A DNA stretch of 64,000 nucleotides from Xanthomonas sp. 10-10. GTDB lineage: Bacteria; Pseudomonadota; Gammaproteobacteria; Xanthomonadales; Xanthomonadaceae. The translations under genes and the position numbers were made by a program. The notes beneath the pieces are model-generated. The model was not told the origin of the DNA, did no database searches, and saw only the letters and a list, made by a program, of their open reading frames with translations. The stretch is from assembly GCF_040182365.1 (NCBI RefSeq), contig NZ_CP144460.1:1054001-1118000 (forward strand), read 5' to 3'. Numbering within the stretch: the stretch's first letter is position 1; every line of letters starts with the position of its first letter. Of the stretch, positions 7,765 through 15,751 are shown piece after piece.

Positions 7765-8799
7765 ATGTCCTTACAGAACGACCCGCGCTCGCGGGTACGT
7801 CAGTCGTGCCTCACCTCCGGGCAGTCCAGTCCGGTTGTTGCATCGTCTACTCCTGCCCGTAACGCCCGCCGCCTGTCGGTGGCCGCGATGTCGGCACTCG
7901 CCTTGAGCTGCGCGCTGGCCGCGTTACCGGGTAGCGCCATCGCCGGTGCCTGGACCCAGCCGCAGGGCGACACGTTGGTGATCGTCAAGGCGCTGCATAG
8001 CGATGGCCGAGGATGGTTCGACGACAGCCATCACCGCACGACCTTTGGCGACGGCCAGCAATTCGATGGCAACGGCCGCAGTCGCCAGGACCAGCTCAAT
8101 GTCTACGTCGAGCATGGCCTGACCGACATGCTCAGCGTCATCGGCAATTTCTATTTCAACGACATCGGCTTCAGCAGCCACGATGCCGTGAGCGGACGGC
8201 AGCAGACCACGACCACCGGCTTTGCCGATCAGGAAATCGGCTTGCGCTATGCGCTGCCGAGCGCGCAGAACGATGTGTGGCGCAGCTCGGTGCAGGCGTT
8301 GGTCAGCATCCCCGCCTACGGCCGCAGCAAGACCTATCATCCGAATAATCCCGACGCGAATTCCGATCCTGCGCTTGGCCTGGGCGACTACGGCCTGGAG
8401 CTGCGTTACAGCCGTGGCCGCGGTTACACGCTTGGCGGGCGCAACGGCTACGTCGACCTGGGTGGCGCAGTGCGCCTGCGTGGCAGCGCCGCCTCCGACG
8501 AAGTGCGGGTGGATGCATCCACCGGTCTGAGCCTGACTCCGAGCTGGTTGCTGCTGGGCGAGCTCAACGTGATCCAGGGCCTGGGCAACGGACGTAGCAA
8601 CTTTGATGTCCCCGGCTCTGCTGGCGGCGTCGGCTTCGTCGCCACCGGCACCAACTACGACCTCACCAAGCTGCAGTTGTCCACGCTGTACACCGCGCCG
8701 GGTGGCAGCCAGTGGCAGTTGGGCTACCAACAGCCGGTGATGGGCCGCAATACCGGCGCCGCAGGCGGGCCCTTCGTGGCCGCCTGGTGGCGTTTCTGA
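7765..8799 (+). CDS. xagA: XagA-like outer-membrane/exported protein of the biofilm glycan locus
   Basis: 344 residues from an ATG with AGGA 8 nt upstream. A long basic N-terminus leads into a hydrophobic segment and an Ala-x-Ala cleavage site (LAALPGSAIAGAW, about residue 60). If the in-frame ATG at 7888 were used, the signal peptide would have normal length. The mature part has many alternating aromatic and polar strands (LNVYVEHGLTDMLSVIGNFYF; LQLSTLYTAPGGSQWQLGYQ) and ends in WWRF, consistent with an outer-membrane beta-barrel. It lies 13 nt before the glycosyltransferase gene. By context and order it matches the first gene of the Xanthomonas xagABC cluster, which is known to be needed for biofilm glycan. 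It may serve as export pore or assembly factor. The symbol is assigned from memory of gene order. Confidence 0.65.
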   Translation: MSLQNDPRSRVRQSCLTSGQSSPVVASSTPARNARRLSVAAMSALALSCALAALPGSAIAGAWTQPQGDTLVIVKALHSDGRGWFDDSHHRTTFGDGQQFDGNGRSRQDQLNVYVEHGLTDMLSVIGNFYFNDIGFSSHDAVSGRQQTTTTGFADQEIGLRYALPSAQNDVWRSSVQALVSIPAYGRSKTYHPNNPDANSDPALGLGDYGLELRYSRGRGYTLGGRNGYVDLGGAVRLRGSAASDEVRVDASTGLSLTPSWLLLGELNVIQGLGNGRSNFDVPGSAGGVGFVATGTNYDLTKLQLSTLYTAPGGSQWQLGYQQPVMGRNTGAAGGPFVAAWWRF

Positions 8800-8812
8800 G
8801 GACGCCACGACA

Positions 8813-10720
8813 ATGACGGTCACCTGCGAAATGGAAGCGCTGGGACGGGCGCCGGACATCGGCCGCGAACGTGGTCTGTTGGGTCGCGCGCTGGTCACGG
8901 CAGGCGTCATCACCGACGAACAGCTGCGCTCGGCGCTGGCCTTGCAGCAGCGTTGGAATTCGCGGCTGGGCGATGTGATCCTGGCCCAGCGCGGTGTACC
9001 GGCGCAGCGGTTCTACGCCATCGTCGCCGCGCACTTCGGGCTGGAGTTCATCGATCTTGTGCAGCAGCCGCCGGATCCGAGCCTGCTCACCCCCGGCGAC
9101 CTGGATAGCTATGCGCAACGCCTGGTGTTGCCGTGGAAGCGCGAAGACGGCGTGCTGGTACTGGCCGTGGCCGACCCCGACCCGGCGTTGTTCGCCTGGG
9201 CGCGTGCGCATTACGACGAAGAGGTGCGGTTTGTCGGCACTGCCAAGTTCGACATCATCTGGAGCCTGCAGCGCTACGCCGACGAGCAGCTCACCGACAA
9301 CGCCTTGAACCTGCTCGCCTCGCACGCACCGACCTACTCGGCGCGCCAGGTGGTCACGCGCGGGCAGAAGTTCACGTTGTGGGCGATCGCGGCGGTATTG
9401 CTGATCGCGATGGTGCTGTTCCCGGTGCCTACGCTGATCGCCGTCAACGTGCTGGTGGCGTTCGGCTTCCTGGCGACCTTCGGCTTGAAGCTGTTGCTGG
9501 TGTGGTTCGGCTCGCGCCACCGCATCGACATCAAGGTCACCGAAGACGAAGTGGCCGCGCTGCGCGACGACGACCTGCCGGTCTACACCGTGCTGGTGCC
9601 GATGTACAAGGAACCGGAGGTGTTGCCGATCCTGGCCAACGCGCTGCGCAAGCTCGATTACCCGATCAGCAAGCTCGACGTGAAGCTGGTGCTGGAAGCC
9701 GACGACTTCGACACCATCGAAGCGGCCAAGAAACTCGGCCTGGAAGCGTTCTTCGAAATCATCCGGGTGCCGCCATCGCAGCCCAAGACCAAGCCCAAGG
9801 CCTGCAACTACGCGCTGCACTTTGCGCGTGGCGAACTACTCACCATCTACGACGCCGAAGACAAACCCGAGCCGGATCAGCTCAAGCGCGTGGTGGCGGC
9901 GTTCCGCAAGGCCGAAAAGGATGTGGTGTGCATCCAGGCGCGGCTGAACTACTACAACGCCGACGAAAACTGGCTGACGCGGATGTTCACGCTGGAGTAC
10001 ACGCTCTGGTTCGACTTCTACCTGCCGGCGCTGGAATACCTGCGCATCCCGATTCCGCTGGGCGGCACCTCCAATCACTTCCGTCTGGATGTGTTGCGCC
10101 AGGTGCGCGCATGGGACCCGTACAACGTGACCGAAGACGCCGACCTGGGCGTGCGGCTGATCCAGAACGGCTACCGCGTCAACGTGGTCAATTCCACCAC
10201 GTTCGAAGAAGCCAACGTCAGCATTCCCAACTGGATCCGGCAGCGCTCACGCTGGCTCAAGGGCTACATGCAGACCTGGCTGGTGCACATGCGCGACCCG
10301 GTGCATCTGTATCGCAGCACCGGGTTCAAGGGATTCTGGGGTTTCCAGTTCTTTATCGGCGGCAATTTCTTCATCGCACTGGGTGTGCCGGTGATGTGGA
10401 CGTTGTGCCTGGTCAGCGTGCTGAGCGGTGCACGCGTGTTCGATGCCATCTTCCCGCCGTGGCTGGCCGCGATCTCGATGGTCAATCTGCTGCTGGCCAA
10501 TGCGTTCTTCATCTACATCACGCTGGTGGCCGCGTTCAAGCGCGACTACTTCAAGTTGGCGCCGTACGCGTTGACGGTACCGTTTTACTGGGCGTTGCAA
10601 TCGATCGCCGCCTTCAAGGGTCTATGGCAGTTGATCCGCAATCCGTTCTATTGGGAGAAGACCACGCATGGCATCAGCAAGCATTCGGAAAACGAACGCC
10701 GCGCCGCACTCGAAGAGTGA
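8813..10720 (+). CDS. xagB: XagB-like processive glycosyltransferase with N-terminal MshEN domain
   Basis: 635 residues. Residues about 15-165 form an MshEN-type domain (LLGRALVTAGVITDEQL, then LQQRWNSRLGDVIL), a module known in MshE to bind c-di-GMP. Two hydrophobic segments at about 185-235 precede a family 2 glycosyltransferase core: VLVPMYKEPEVLPIL, LVLEADDFDT, IYDAEDKPEPDQL, VTEDADLGVRL and QRSRWLKGYMQTW correspond to the DD, DxD, TED and QxxRW catalytic motifs. At least four C-terminal membrane segments follow (about 505-600). Together this describes an inner-membrane polysaccharide polymerase whose activity may be set by c-di-GMP. The arrangement also resembles NfrB-type proteins. The next gene starts inside its last 53 bp, showing tight coupling. 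Function is well supported; the name xagB follows the known biofilm cluster and is less certain. Confidence 0.8.
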   Translation: MTVTCEMEALGRAPDIGRERGLLGRALVTAGVITDEQLRSALALQQRWNSRLGDVILAQRGVPAQRFYAIVAAHFGLEFIDLVQQPPDPSLLTPGDLDSYAQRLVLPWKREDGVLVLAVADPDPALFAWARAHYDEEVRFVGTAKFDIIWSLQRYADEQLTDNALNLLASHAPTYSARQVVTRGQKFTLWAIAAVLLIAMVLFPVPTLIAVNVLVAFGFLATFGLKLLLVWFGSRHRIDIKVTEDEVAALRDDDLPVYTVLVPMYKEPEVLPILANALRKLDYPISKLDVKLVLEADDFDTIEAAKKLGLEAFFEIIRVPPSQPKTKPKACNYALHFARGELLTIYDAEDKPEPDQLKRVVAAFRKAEKDVVCIQARLNYYNADENWLTRMFTLEYTLWFDFYLPALEYLRIPIPLGGTSNHFRLDVLRQVRAWDPYNVTEDADLGVRLIQNGYRVNVVNSTTFEEANVSIPNWIRQRSRWLKGYMQTWLVHMRDPVHLYRSTGFKGFWGFQFFIGGNFFIALGVPVMWTLCLVSVLSGARVFDAIFPPWLAAISMVNLLLANAFFIYITLVAAFKRDYFKLAPYALTVPFYWALQSIAAFKGLWQLIRNPFYWEKTTHGISKHSENERRAALEE

Positions 10721-12059
10721 GCCGGTAGCGCGTCGCGACAGTGGCTTGCCGGCGTTTCTGGTGGCCGTGGTGGCGTTGTCGCTGCTGAGCCAGCCGTTGT
10801 TGGTGCAGTCGCTGGGCGCTGTTGCACCGACCACCACGCCCGGCATTGGTGTGCCGGCCAGCGGGTTGCTGGCATGGGCGGTGGATCTGGCGTTGCACCG
10901 TTGGGATCTGCCGTTTCAGGTATGGCCGTTCCTGGCGGTGGCTGCCAATGCGCTGTTCCTGTCGTTGCTGTGGCGCGATCTGGCTGGCGTGTTCGGGCGC
11001 GGCTGGGCCAGCGGGCTGACGTTGCTGGTGGGTTGCAACCCGCTGTTCCTGCTGCCGATCGCCGCGGGCGGCAGTCAGGCCGTGGGCCTGCTGGCGTTCT
11101 ACGGCTTGTGCCGCACGCTGCGCCGCCTGCAGGCGCCGGTGGAAGCCTTCACCTACCTGCGTATCGCCGGGTGGCTGTGCATCCTGCTGTGCCTGGATCT
11201 GCAGACGTTGGCGTTGTCGACGATGGTGGCGCCGTGGCTGCTGCTGGTGATGCCGCCGCAGATGTTGCGCAAGGCGCCGGGCTCGTTTTACCTGGTGTGC
11301 TATCTGCCGTTTGCGTTTCTGGTTGGCATGTGGGCCTACGTCAATCTGACCGTGTTCAACGCGCCGTGGCCGACCTTGTCGAGCATCGGGCACGCGGCCA
11401 GTCCGCTGCCATTGCCGCTGGCCGAGCAGGCCGAAGGCTGGTTGCCGGCGGTGCGTTGGGGCGTGGCGGCGGTGGCCTGCTTCCCGGTGTTGGCGTTGGT
11501 AGCGCGGGCGCACAACGCTGCGCTGATGCGTGGCGTTGTGGCCAGCGCCGGCACGGTGATCTGTGCGGCCGCACTCTCGTTCGCGCTCGGCTGGGCCGGT
11601 TTCGATGCCTTGTTGCTACTGTGGGTGCCGGCGGCCTTGTTGCTGCGCGCCCTGCAGGCCGACCAGCGCAGTCAGGCTGCGGGATTGCTGCTGCTCGGCC
11701 TGATCGGCGCGGCCTGGGTGCAACCGCAGGGCTGGGGCAGCTGGATGCGTGCGGCGCCTGCCGACGAACAGTCGCTGCTGCGGGGCGAGGCGGTGGTCGT
11801 GGCCGCGCCGGTGTCGCTGCCGGTCGCGCGCGTGGCGACGCCGGCCGCTGCGGCCGCAGTGACCCCGTTGGCCGAGGCGGATGCGGCGATCCAGGCGCAT
11901 GTGGCAGCGCAGCTGAGCGCCGCCGCGCCAGCCGGCCCTGCAACCGCCACCGCGCTTCAGCCGGACGTGGGTAACGCAAGGTTGCATACGGGCAAGTGCG
12001 TGCAGGGCAGTGCAGCGCCCACCAGCGAGGTGTCCGCCGCATGTTCAAGCGCGTTTTAA
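10668..12059 (+). CDS. xagC: XagC-like polytopic inner-membrane protein
   Basis: 463 residues, overlapping the preceding gene by 53 bp. After a short basic N-terminus there are about nine or ten hydrophobic segments spread from residue 25 to 360 (for example LPAFLVAVVALSLLSQPLL and ALLLLWVPAALLLRAL). An Ala/Pro-rich soluble tail of about 100 residues follows. There is no recognisable enzymatic motif. Its position after the MshEN-glycosyltransferase gene matches the third gene of the xag cluster, and a membrane partner of the polymerase in glycan export is a reasonable inference. It overlaps the following lipoprotein gene by 19 bp, so all four genes are probably read as one unit. Confidence 0.6.
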   Translation: MASASIRKTNAAPHSKSEPVARRDSGLPAFLVAVVALSLLSQPLLVQSLGAVAPTTTPGIGVPASGLLAWAVDLALHRWDLPFQVWPFLAVAANALFLSLLWRDLAGVFGRGWASGLTLLVGCNPLFLLPIAAGGSQAVGLLAFYGLCRTLRRLQAPVEAFTYLRIAGWLCILLCLDLQTLALSTMVAPWLLLVMPPQMLRKAPGSFYLVCYLPFAFLVGMWAYVNLTVFNAPWPTLSSIGHAASPLPLPLAEQAEGWLPAVRWGVAAVACFPVLALVARAHNAALMRGVVASAGTVICAAALSFALGWAGFDALLLLWVPAALLLRALQADQRSQAAGLLLLGLIGAAWVQPQGWGSWMRAAPADEQSLLRGEAVVVAAPVSLPVARVATPAAAAAVTPLAEADAAIQAHVAAQLSAAAPAGPATATALQPDVGNARLHTGKCVQGSAAPTSEVSAACSSAF

Positions 12060-13009
12060 TTCTCGCGGCGTTGCTCGCCGTGTGCCTGCTGGCCAATGGC
12101 TGCAACGCGGCCGCGCCGATGTGGATGGGTGCCAACGTCAAGGTCTCCGCCAATGCGCCGTGGCAGAGCGCTGCCGCTGCGCAGTCGCTGGATGCGCTGG
12201 CTGCCACCGGTGCGCGCAAGGCGCTGCTGGTGGCCTTCGTCTGGCAGGCGAACCCGCAGTCGAACGACCCGGTGCTGGGCAGCGACAGCAGCCTGGATGC
12301 GATGCGCGCAGCGCTGCGGCAGAGCCATCGTTCCGGCCTGCAGCCCACGCTCAAGGTGCACGTGTGGGTGCCCGGTCACTGGGCCGGCGAGGTGGCGCCT
12401 GCCGATCAGGCCGCCTGGTTTGCGGCGTATCGACAGGCGCTGCTGCCGCTGGCGCAGCTGGCCGAAGACGAACACGCCGAGGCGCTGGTGGTCGGCACCG
12501 AACTGCGCAAGCTGCAGGACGCACCGCAATGGCCAGAGTTGGTCGCGGCGGTGCGCAAGGTCTATCGCGGCAAGCTGCTGTACGTGGCCGACGGGATGGA
12601 GCATGCAGAAACCTTCCGTTACTGGTCGCTGTTCGACGCGGTCGGCACCAGCCTGTATCCGCGCCTGTCCGACGCTGCCGGCGCGCGCGCTGCGGAAATG
12701 ACTGCCGCCGCGCAGCGCCTGCAGGATCTGGGGCAACGCGTGGGCAAGCCGGTGTGGGTGGCCGAACTGGGCCTGCGCTCGGCGCGCGGCAGCCTGGCAG
12801 CGCCCTGGGAAAGCCCGGAGCAACGTACCGCCGCAGTGGATACCCGCCTGCAACTGCAGGTGCTGCAGCAGTGGCGCACCGTGTTGCAGGCCCATGGCGT
12901 GGACGGCATTGCGCTGTGGTGCTGGTACACCGACCCTGCCGCCGGCGGCCCGGGCGACAGCGACTTCACCGTGCAGGGCAAGCCGGCGCAGCAGGTGCTG
13001 GCACGTTGA
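12041..13009 (+). CDS. Lipoprotein glycoside hydrolase (TIM-barrel, clan-A type)
   Basis: 322 residues from the ATG at 12041. A lipoprotein signal (LLAVCLLANGC, Cys at about residue 20) predicts envelope anchoring. The remainder looks like a TIM-barrel glycosidase: ALVVGTELRKLQ supplies a candidate acid/base Glu154 after strand 4, and VWVAELGLRS a candidate nucleophile Glu242 after strand 7, the pattern of clan-A families such as GH53 and GH113. WCWYTDPAAGG near the end would lie on the last strand. It overlaps the xagC-like gene, so it is probably co-made with the glycan machinery and may trim or release that polymer, as BcsZ does for cellulose. The substrate and exact family are not determined. 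Confidence 0.7.
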   Translation: MFKRVLILAALLAVCLLANGCNAAAPMWMGANVKVSANAPWQSAAAAQSLDALAATGARKALLVAFVWQANPQSNDPVLGSDSSLDAMRAALRQSHRSGLQPTLKVHVWVPGHWAGEVAPADQAAWFAAYRQALLPLAQLAEDEHAEALVVGTELRKLQDAPQWPELVAAVRKVYRGKLLYVADGMEHAETFRYWSLFDAVGTSLYPRLSDAAGARAAEMTAAAQRLQDLGQRVGKPVWVAELGLRSARGSLAAPWESPEQRTAAVDTRLQLQVLQQWRTVLQAHGVDGIALWCWYTDPAAGGPGDSDFTVQGKPAQQVLAR

Positions 13010-13312
13010 TGCATCGACGGGCGGCCGTGCCTGGCGACTAGCCGGCGCGGCCTTTGCGGGTGGTCATCCTACTGTGCAGGCGCTCGGGGAGTGGATCTGC
13101 GATCGGTGGCCTTGTGGAGCTGACTGGCGCCGCTGGTGCGTGGCACCGAACAGCCGATGGCCCCATTCGCTCCCGCGGACACCCTCGAAACTTCGACCTG
13201 GCCAGCGTGCCGGAGCGTGCGCCCTGGGCGCAGGGCGGGTGCATCGCGGCCGGCGCTCAGGTCATGCCCAATGCACGCGCGGCCACCGCCGCTGCGGGCA
13301 TAATCCGGCCGC
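13010..13312. other. Intergenic region before pncB
   Basis: Three hundred bases without a credible gene. The only signal I note is CATAAT at 13298-13303, about 10 nt before the pncB start, which would suit a very short or absent leader. No convincing -35 or hairpin is visible. Confidence 0.5.
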
Positions 13313-14494
13313 ATGATCATCCATTCGCTGCTCGACACCGACCTGTACAAATTCACCATGATGCAGGCGGTGCTGCATCAGCATCCGGCCGCGCAGGTCG
13401 AGTACCGCTTCAAATGCCGCACGCCGGGCGTGGATCTGGCGCAGTTCATCGATGAGATCTCGCGCGAGATCGATGCCTTGTGCCGGCTGCGCCTGCGCGA
13501 GGACGAGGTGGACTACCTGCGCAGCCTGCGTTTCATCAAGCCGGACTTCGCCGACTTTCTGGCGCTATTCCATCTGGACCGCAAGTATCTGCAGCTGTCG
13601 GCGTCGGCCACCCACCCGGGCGAGATCGAACTGACCATCCGCGGCCCGTGGCTGCACACCATCCTGTTCGAAGTGCCGCTGCTGGCGATCATCAACGAGG
13701 TGTGGTTCCGCAACACCTCCGAGCCGGATTTCGAAGAGGGCCGCAGCCGCCTGCGCGCCAAGGTGAGCAGCCTGCGCAACATGCCGGCCGGCTGCAAGAT
13801 CGCCGACTACGGCACCCGTCGCCGTTACTCGCGGCACTGGCACGGCGAGCTGCTGCCGCTGCTGCGCGATGGCCTGGGCGAGCAGTTCGTGGGCACCAGC
13901 AACGTGTATTTCGCCAAGCACTACGGGCTGACCACGCTGGGCACGATGGCGCACGAATACCTGCAGGCATTCCAGGCGCTGGGGCCGCGGCTGCGCGACA
14001 GCCAGGTCGCCGCGCTGGAATCGTGGGCGCGCGAGTACCGTGGCGATCTGGGCATTGCGCTGTCGGACATCGTGGGGCTGGACGCGTTTCTGCGCGATTT
14101 CGACCTGTATTTCTGCAAGCTGTTCGACGGCATGCGCCACGACTCCGGCGACCCGTTCGAATGGGGCGAGCGGGTGATCGCGCACCTGGAAGCCCACCGC
14201 ATCGATCCCAAGACCAAGGTGCTGGTCTTCAGCGATGGCCTCAACATCGACAAGGTGATGCGCCTGTACGCGCACTTCCACACCCGCTGCCGGCTGGCGT
14301 TCGGGGTGGGCACCAGCCTGACCAACGACCTGGGACCGACGCCGTTGCAGATCGTCATCAAGATGGTCCGCTGCAACGGCCAGCCGGTGGCCAAGCTCAG
14401 CGATTCGCCGGGCAAGAGCATGTGTGAGGACGCCGGCTACCTGCGCTACCTGCGCGACGTGTTCGGTCTGCCGCCGATGCCCGAAGGCGCCTGA
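13313..14494 (+). CDS. pncB: Nicotinate phosphoribosyltransferase
   Basis: 393 residues, the usual length for bacterial PncB. It makes nicotinate mononucleotide from nicotinate and PRPP with ATP in the Preiss-Handler salvage route to NAD. Diagnostic parts are the N-terminal [29 protein letters not shown], and [22 protein letters not shown], which includes the His that is transiently phosphorylated, plus [12 protein letters not shown] and [11 protein letters not shown]. It is monocistronic: 300 bp separate it from the xag-like unit and 190 bp from bcsD. It is the second vitamin-B3-related gene in the window after pnuC, but the two are not linked in an operon. Confidence 0.97.
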   Translation: MIIHSLLDTDLYKFTMMQAVLHQHPAAQVEYRFKCRTPGVDLAQFIDEISREIDALCRLRLREDEVDYLRSLRFIKPDFADFLALFHLDRKYLQLSASATHPGEIELTIRGPWLHTILFEVPLLAIINEVWFRNTSEPDFEEGRSRLRAKVSSLRNMPAGCKIADYGTRRRYSRHWHGELLPLLRDGLGEQFVGTSNVYFAKHYGLTTLGTMAHEYLQAFQALGPRLRDSQVAALESWAREYRGDLGIALSDIVGLDAFLRDFDLYFCKLFDGMRHDSGDPFEWGERVIAHLEAHRIDPKTKVLVFSDGLNIDKVMRLYAHFHTRCRLAFGVGTSLTNDLGPTPLQIVIKMVRCNGQPVAKLSDSPGKSMCEDAGYLRYLRDVFGLPPMPEGA

Positions 14495-14574
14495 CCGGGG
14501 GCGGCAACGACTGACGCAGGCCGGCATTAACTGCCAAAAAGTATGTGCCGCTGTCAGGGAATGCCCGGAAAAGT

Positions 14575-14586
14575 GAGATGCATCTC
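14575..14586. promoter_or_regulatory. Perfect GAGATGCATCTC palindrome upstream of the bcs promoter
   Basis: A 12-bp perfect dyad lies 28 bp upstream of the sigma-54-like element at 14614-14630. It could bind a dimeric activator such as an enhancer-binding protein. No specific consensus is matched. Confidence 0.4.
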
Positions 14587-14613
14587 TCAATCGCTGGTTG
14601 GCAAACGTTAACA

Positions 14614-14630
14614 TTGGCATCACGCTTGCA
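14614..14630 (+). promoter_or_regulatory. Sigma-54 (RpoN) -24/-12 type promoter of the bcs operon
   Basis: TTGGCATCACGCTTGCA has the invariant GG (14616-14617), a 10-nt spacer and GC (14628-14629). It differs from the YTGGCACGNNNNTTGCW consensus at two positions. A start about 12 nt downstream would give a leader of roughly 44 nt before the bcsD ATG. No comparably good sigma-70 promoter is seen in this interval. Confidence 0.65.
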
Positions 14631-14684
14631 TCACTTTTGGTGCAACCGTCGTATGTGACGTCCCTCCCTCGCGAAGCCTGTTGA

Positions 14685-15140
14685 ATGCCTGCACTCGACC
14701 CCTTGTCGCTGTACCGCACGCGGAGCTGCTCCCGACAGTGGCTGGGCTTTGTGCGGGCGATGGCCGAGGAGTTCGGCGCCGCGCTGCCCGAGCATGACCT
14801 GGCCACCTTGATGGCCCGGATCGGCCGCCGCTTCGCGCGCGAGCACAGGCTGGCACCCTGCATCGCGCTGGACCAGGTGCAACAGGCCGCCAACGCGATC
14901 TGGGACAGCTGCGACTGGGGCCGGTGCACGATGGACGAACACCCGGACCATGTGCAGATCCGGCATGGCGGTGCGCCGTTGAGCGTGGCGCTGGACGGGG
15001 CCGCATGGAGCGATGGTTTCCTGCAGGGTGTGTATGAGGGATGGTTCCAGCAATTGGGGATGCTGGCAGGGCTGGCGGTGCAGAGCGCGCCAGCCGATAC
15101 CGTCGATCTGCGCCTGTTTGTGTTGGCGCGGACGGCATGA
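14685..15140 (+). CDS. bcsD: Cellulose synthase accessory protein BcsD
   Basis: 151 residues, close to the 156 of Komagataeibacter BcsD. Shared patterns include the LMARIGRRFA helix, the NAIWDSCDWGRCTMDE strand-turn, FLQGVYEGWF and the terminal ADTVDLRLFVLART. In the known family BcsD forms a periplasmic octamer that bundles glucan chains leaving the synthase; no signal peptide is visible here, as is also usual in the family. As first gene after a sigma-54-like promoter it defines the start of the bcs operon. Confidence 0.82.
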   Translation: MPALDPLSLYRTRSCSRQWLGFVRAMAEEFGAALPEHDLATLMARIGRRFAREHRLAPCIALDQVQQAANAIWDSCDWGRCTMDEHPDHVQIRHGGAPLSVALDGAAWSDGFLQGVYEGWFQQLGMLAGLAVQSAPADTVDLRLFVLARTA

Positions 15141-15168
15141 CCATGTGCGATCGGGCAAGGGGACTGTG

Positions 15169-15666
15169 ATGGCACCGAAGAACACCAAAAACGCGCAGGG
15201 ACACGACGATGTCTCGGGCCTGTTCGCGCGTCTGGGGACGCAGGCGAGCGAGGGATATCACGATTTTGCGTACACCCAGCTGCCGCCGCGCAAGCCGGGC
15301 ATGACGCCTGCCGAGGCGCCGGCAACGGGGCAGGCCGCGCCGGCTGCGCGGGAGGCTGTGGTGGCGCCGGGGCACGTGCCGGCAGCACCCTCAGTTGCGG
15401 CGGTCGCACCAGGCGCGCCGCTTGCCGACCGACCGTCGCCTGAGATGCACGTCGCAGCACCCACCGACCGGACAGCCAACGGATCGCCGGGCGATGCGCT
15501 GGCGCCGCTGCGCAAATTGCGGCAGCGCGATGAGCCCGGCGTGCGCGCATCGCCGCCGCCGGAGCGACCGGCGCAGACACCGCTGGAACAACTGTTCCAG
15601 CGCCTGCTGCAGGCCGACGCGCGCAGCTCTGCGCATAGCCCGCTGCAGCGCCTGCGCTCGCGTTGA
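15169..15666 (+). CDS. BcsP/BcsR-like low-complexity cellulose biosynthesis accessory protein
   Basis: 165 residues from the ATG at 15169, 28 nt after bcsD. The N-terminus DDVSGLFARLGTQASEGYHDF resembles the short D-[VI]-x-x-L-[FY]-x-x-[FL]-G segment shared by BcsP and BcsR proteins. The middle 100 residues are rich in Ala and Pro, probably unfolded, and the C-terminus has an amphipathic helix (TPLEQLFQRLLQAD). No signal peptide or membrane segment is present. In other bacteria proteins of this kind regulate BcsA or help place the complex. The gene ends 85 bp before bcsA. I am confident that it is a real gene of the operon, less so about the family name. Confidence 0.65.
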   Translation: MAPKNTKNAQGHDDVSGLFARLGTQASEGYHDFAYTQLPPRKPGMTPAEAPATGQAAPAAREAVVAPGHVPAAPSVAAVAPGAPLADRPSPEMHVAAPTDRTANGSPGDALAPLRKLRQRDEPGVRASPPPERPAQTPLEQLFQRLLQADARSSAHSPLQRLRSR

Positions 15667-15751
15667 CGCCTCACTTCCGTCCTTCCCGGCAAGCGCGTCA
15701 GGCGATTGCCGCTGCGTTGCCGCACGTCTGCCACGTTTCCAGGATTGCCCG

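Noticed and set aside
13565-15580. A 671-codon minus-strand frame across pncB and bcsD
   Set aside because: It is antisense to two well-supported genes, has low-complexity Arg/Ala/Gln composition and no family resemblance. High GC content creates many such frames here.
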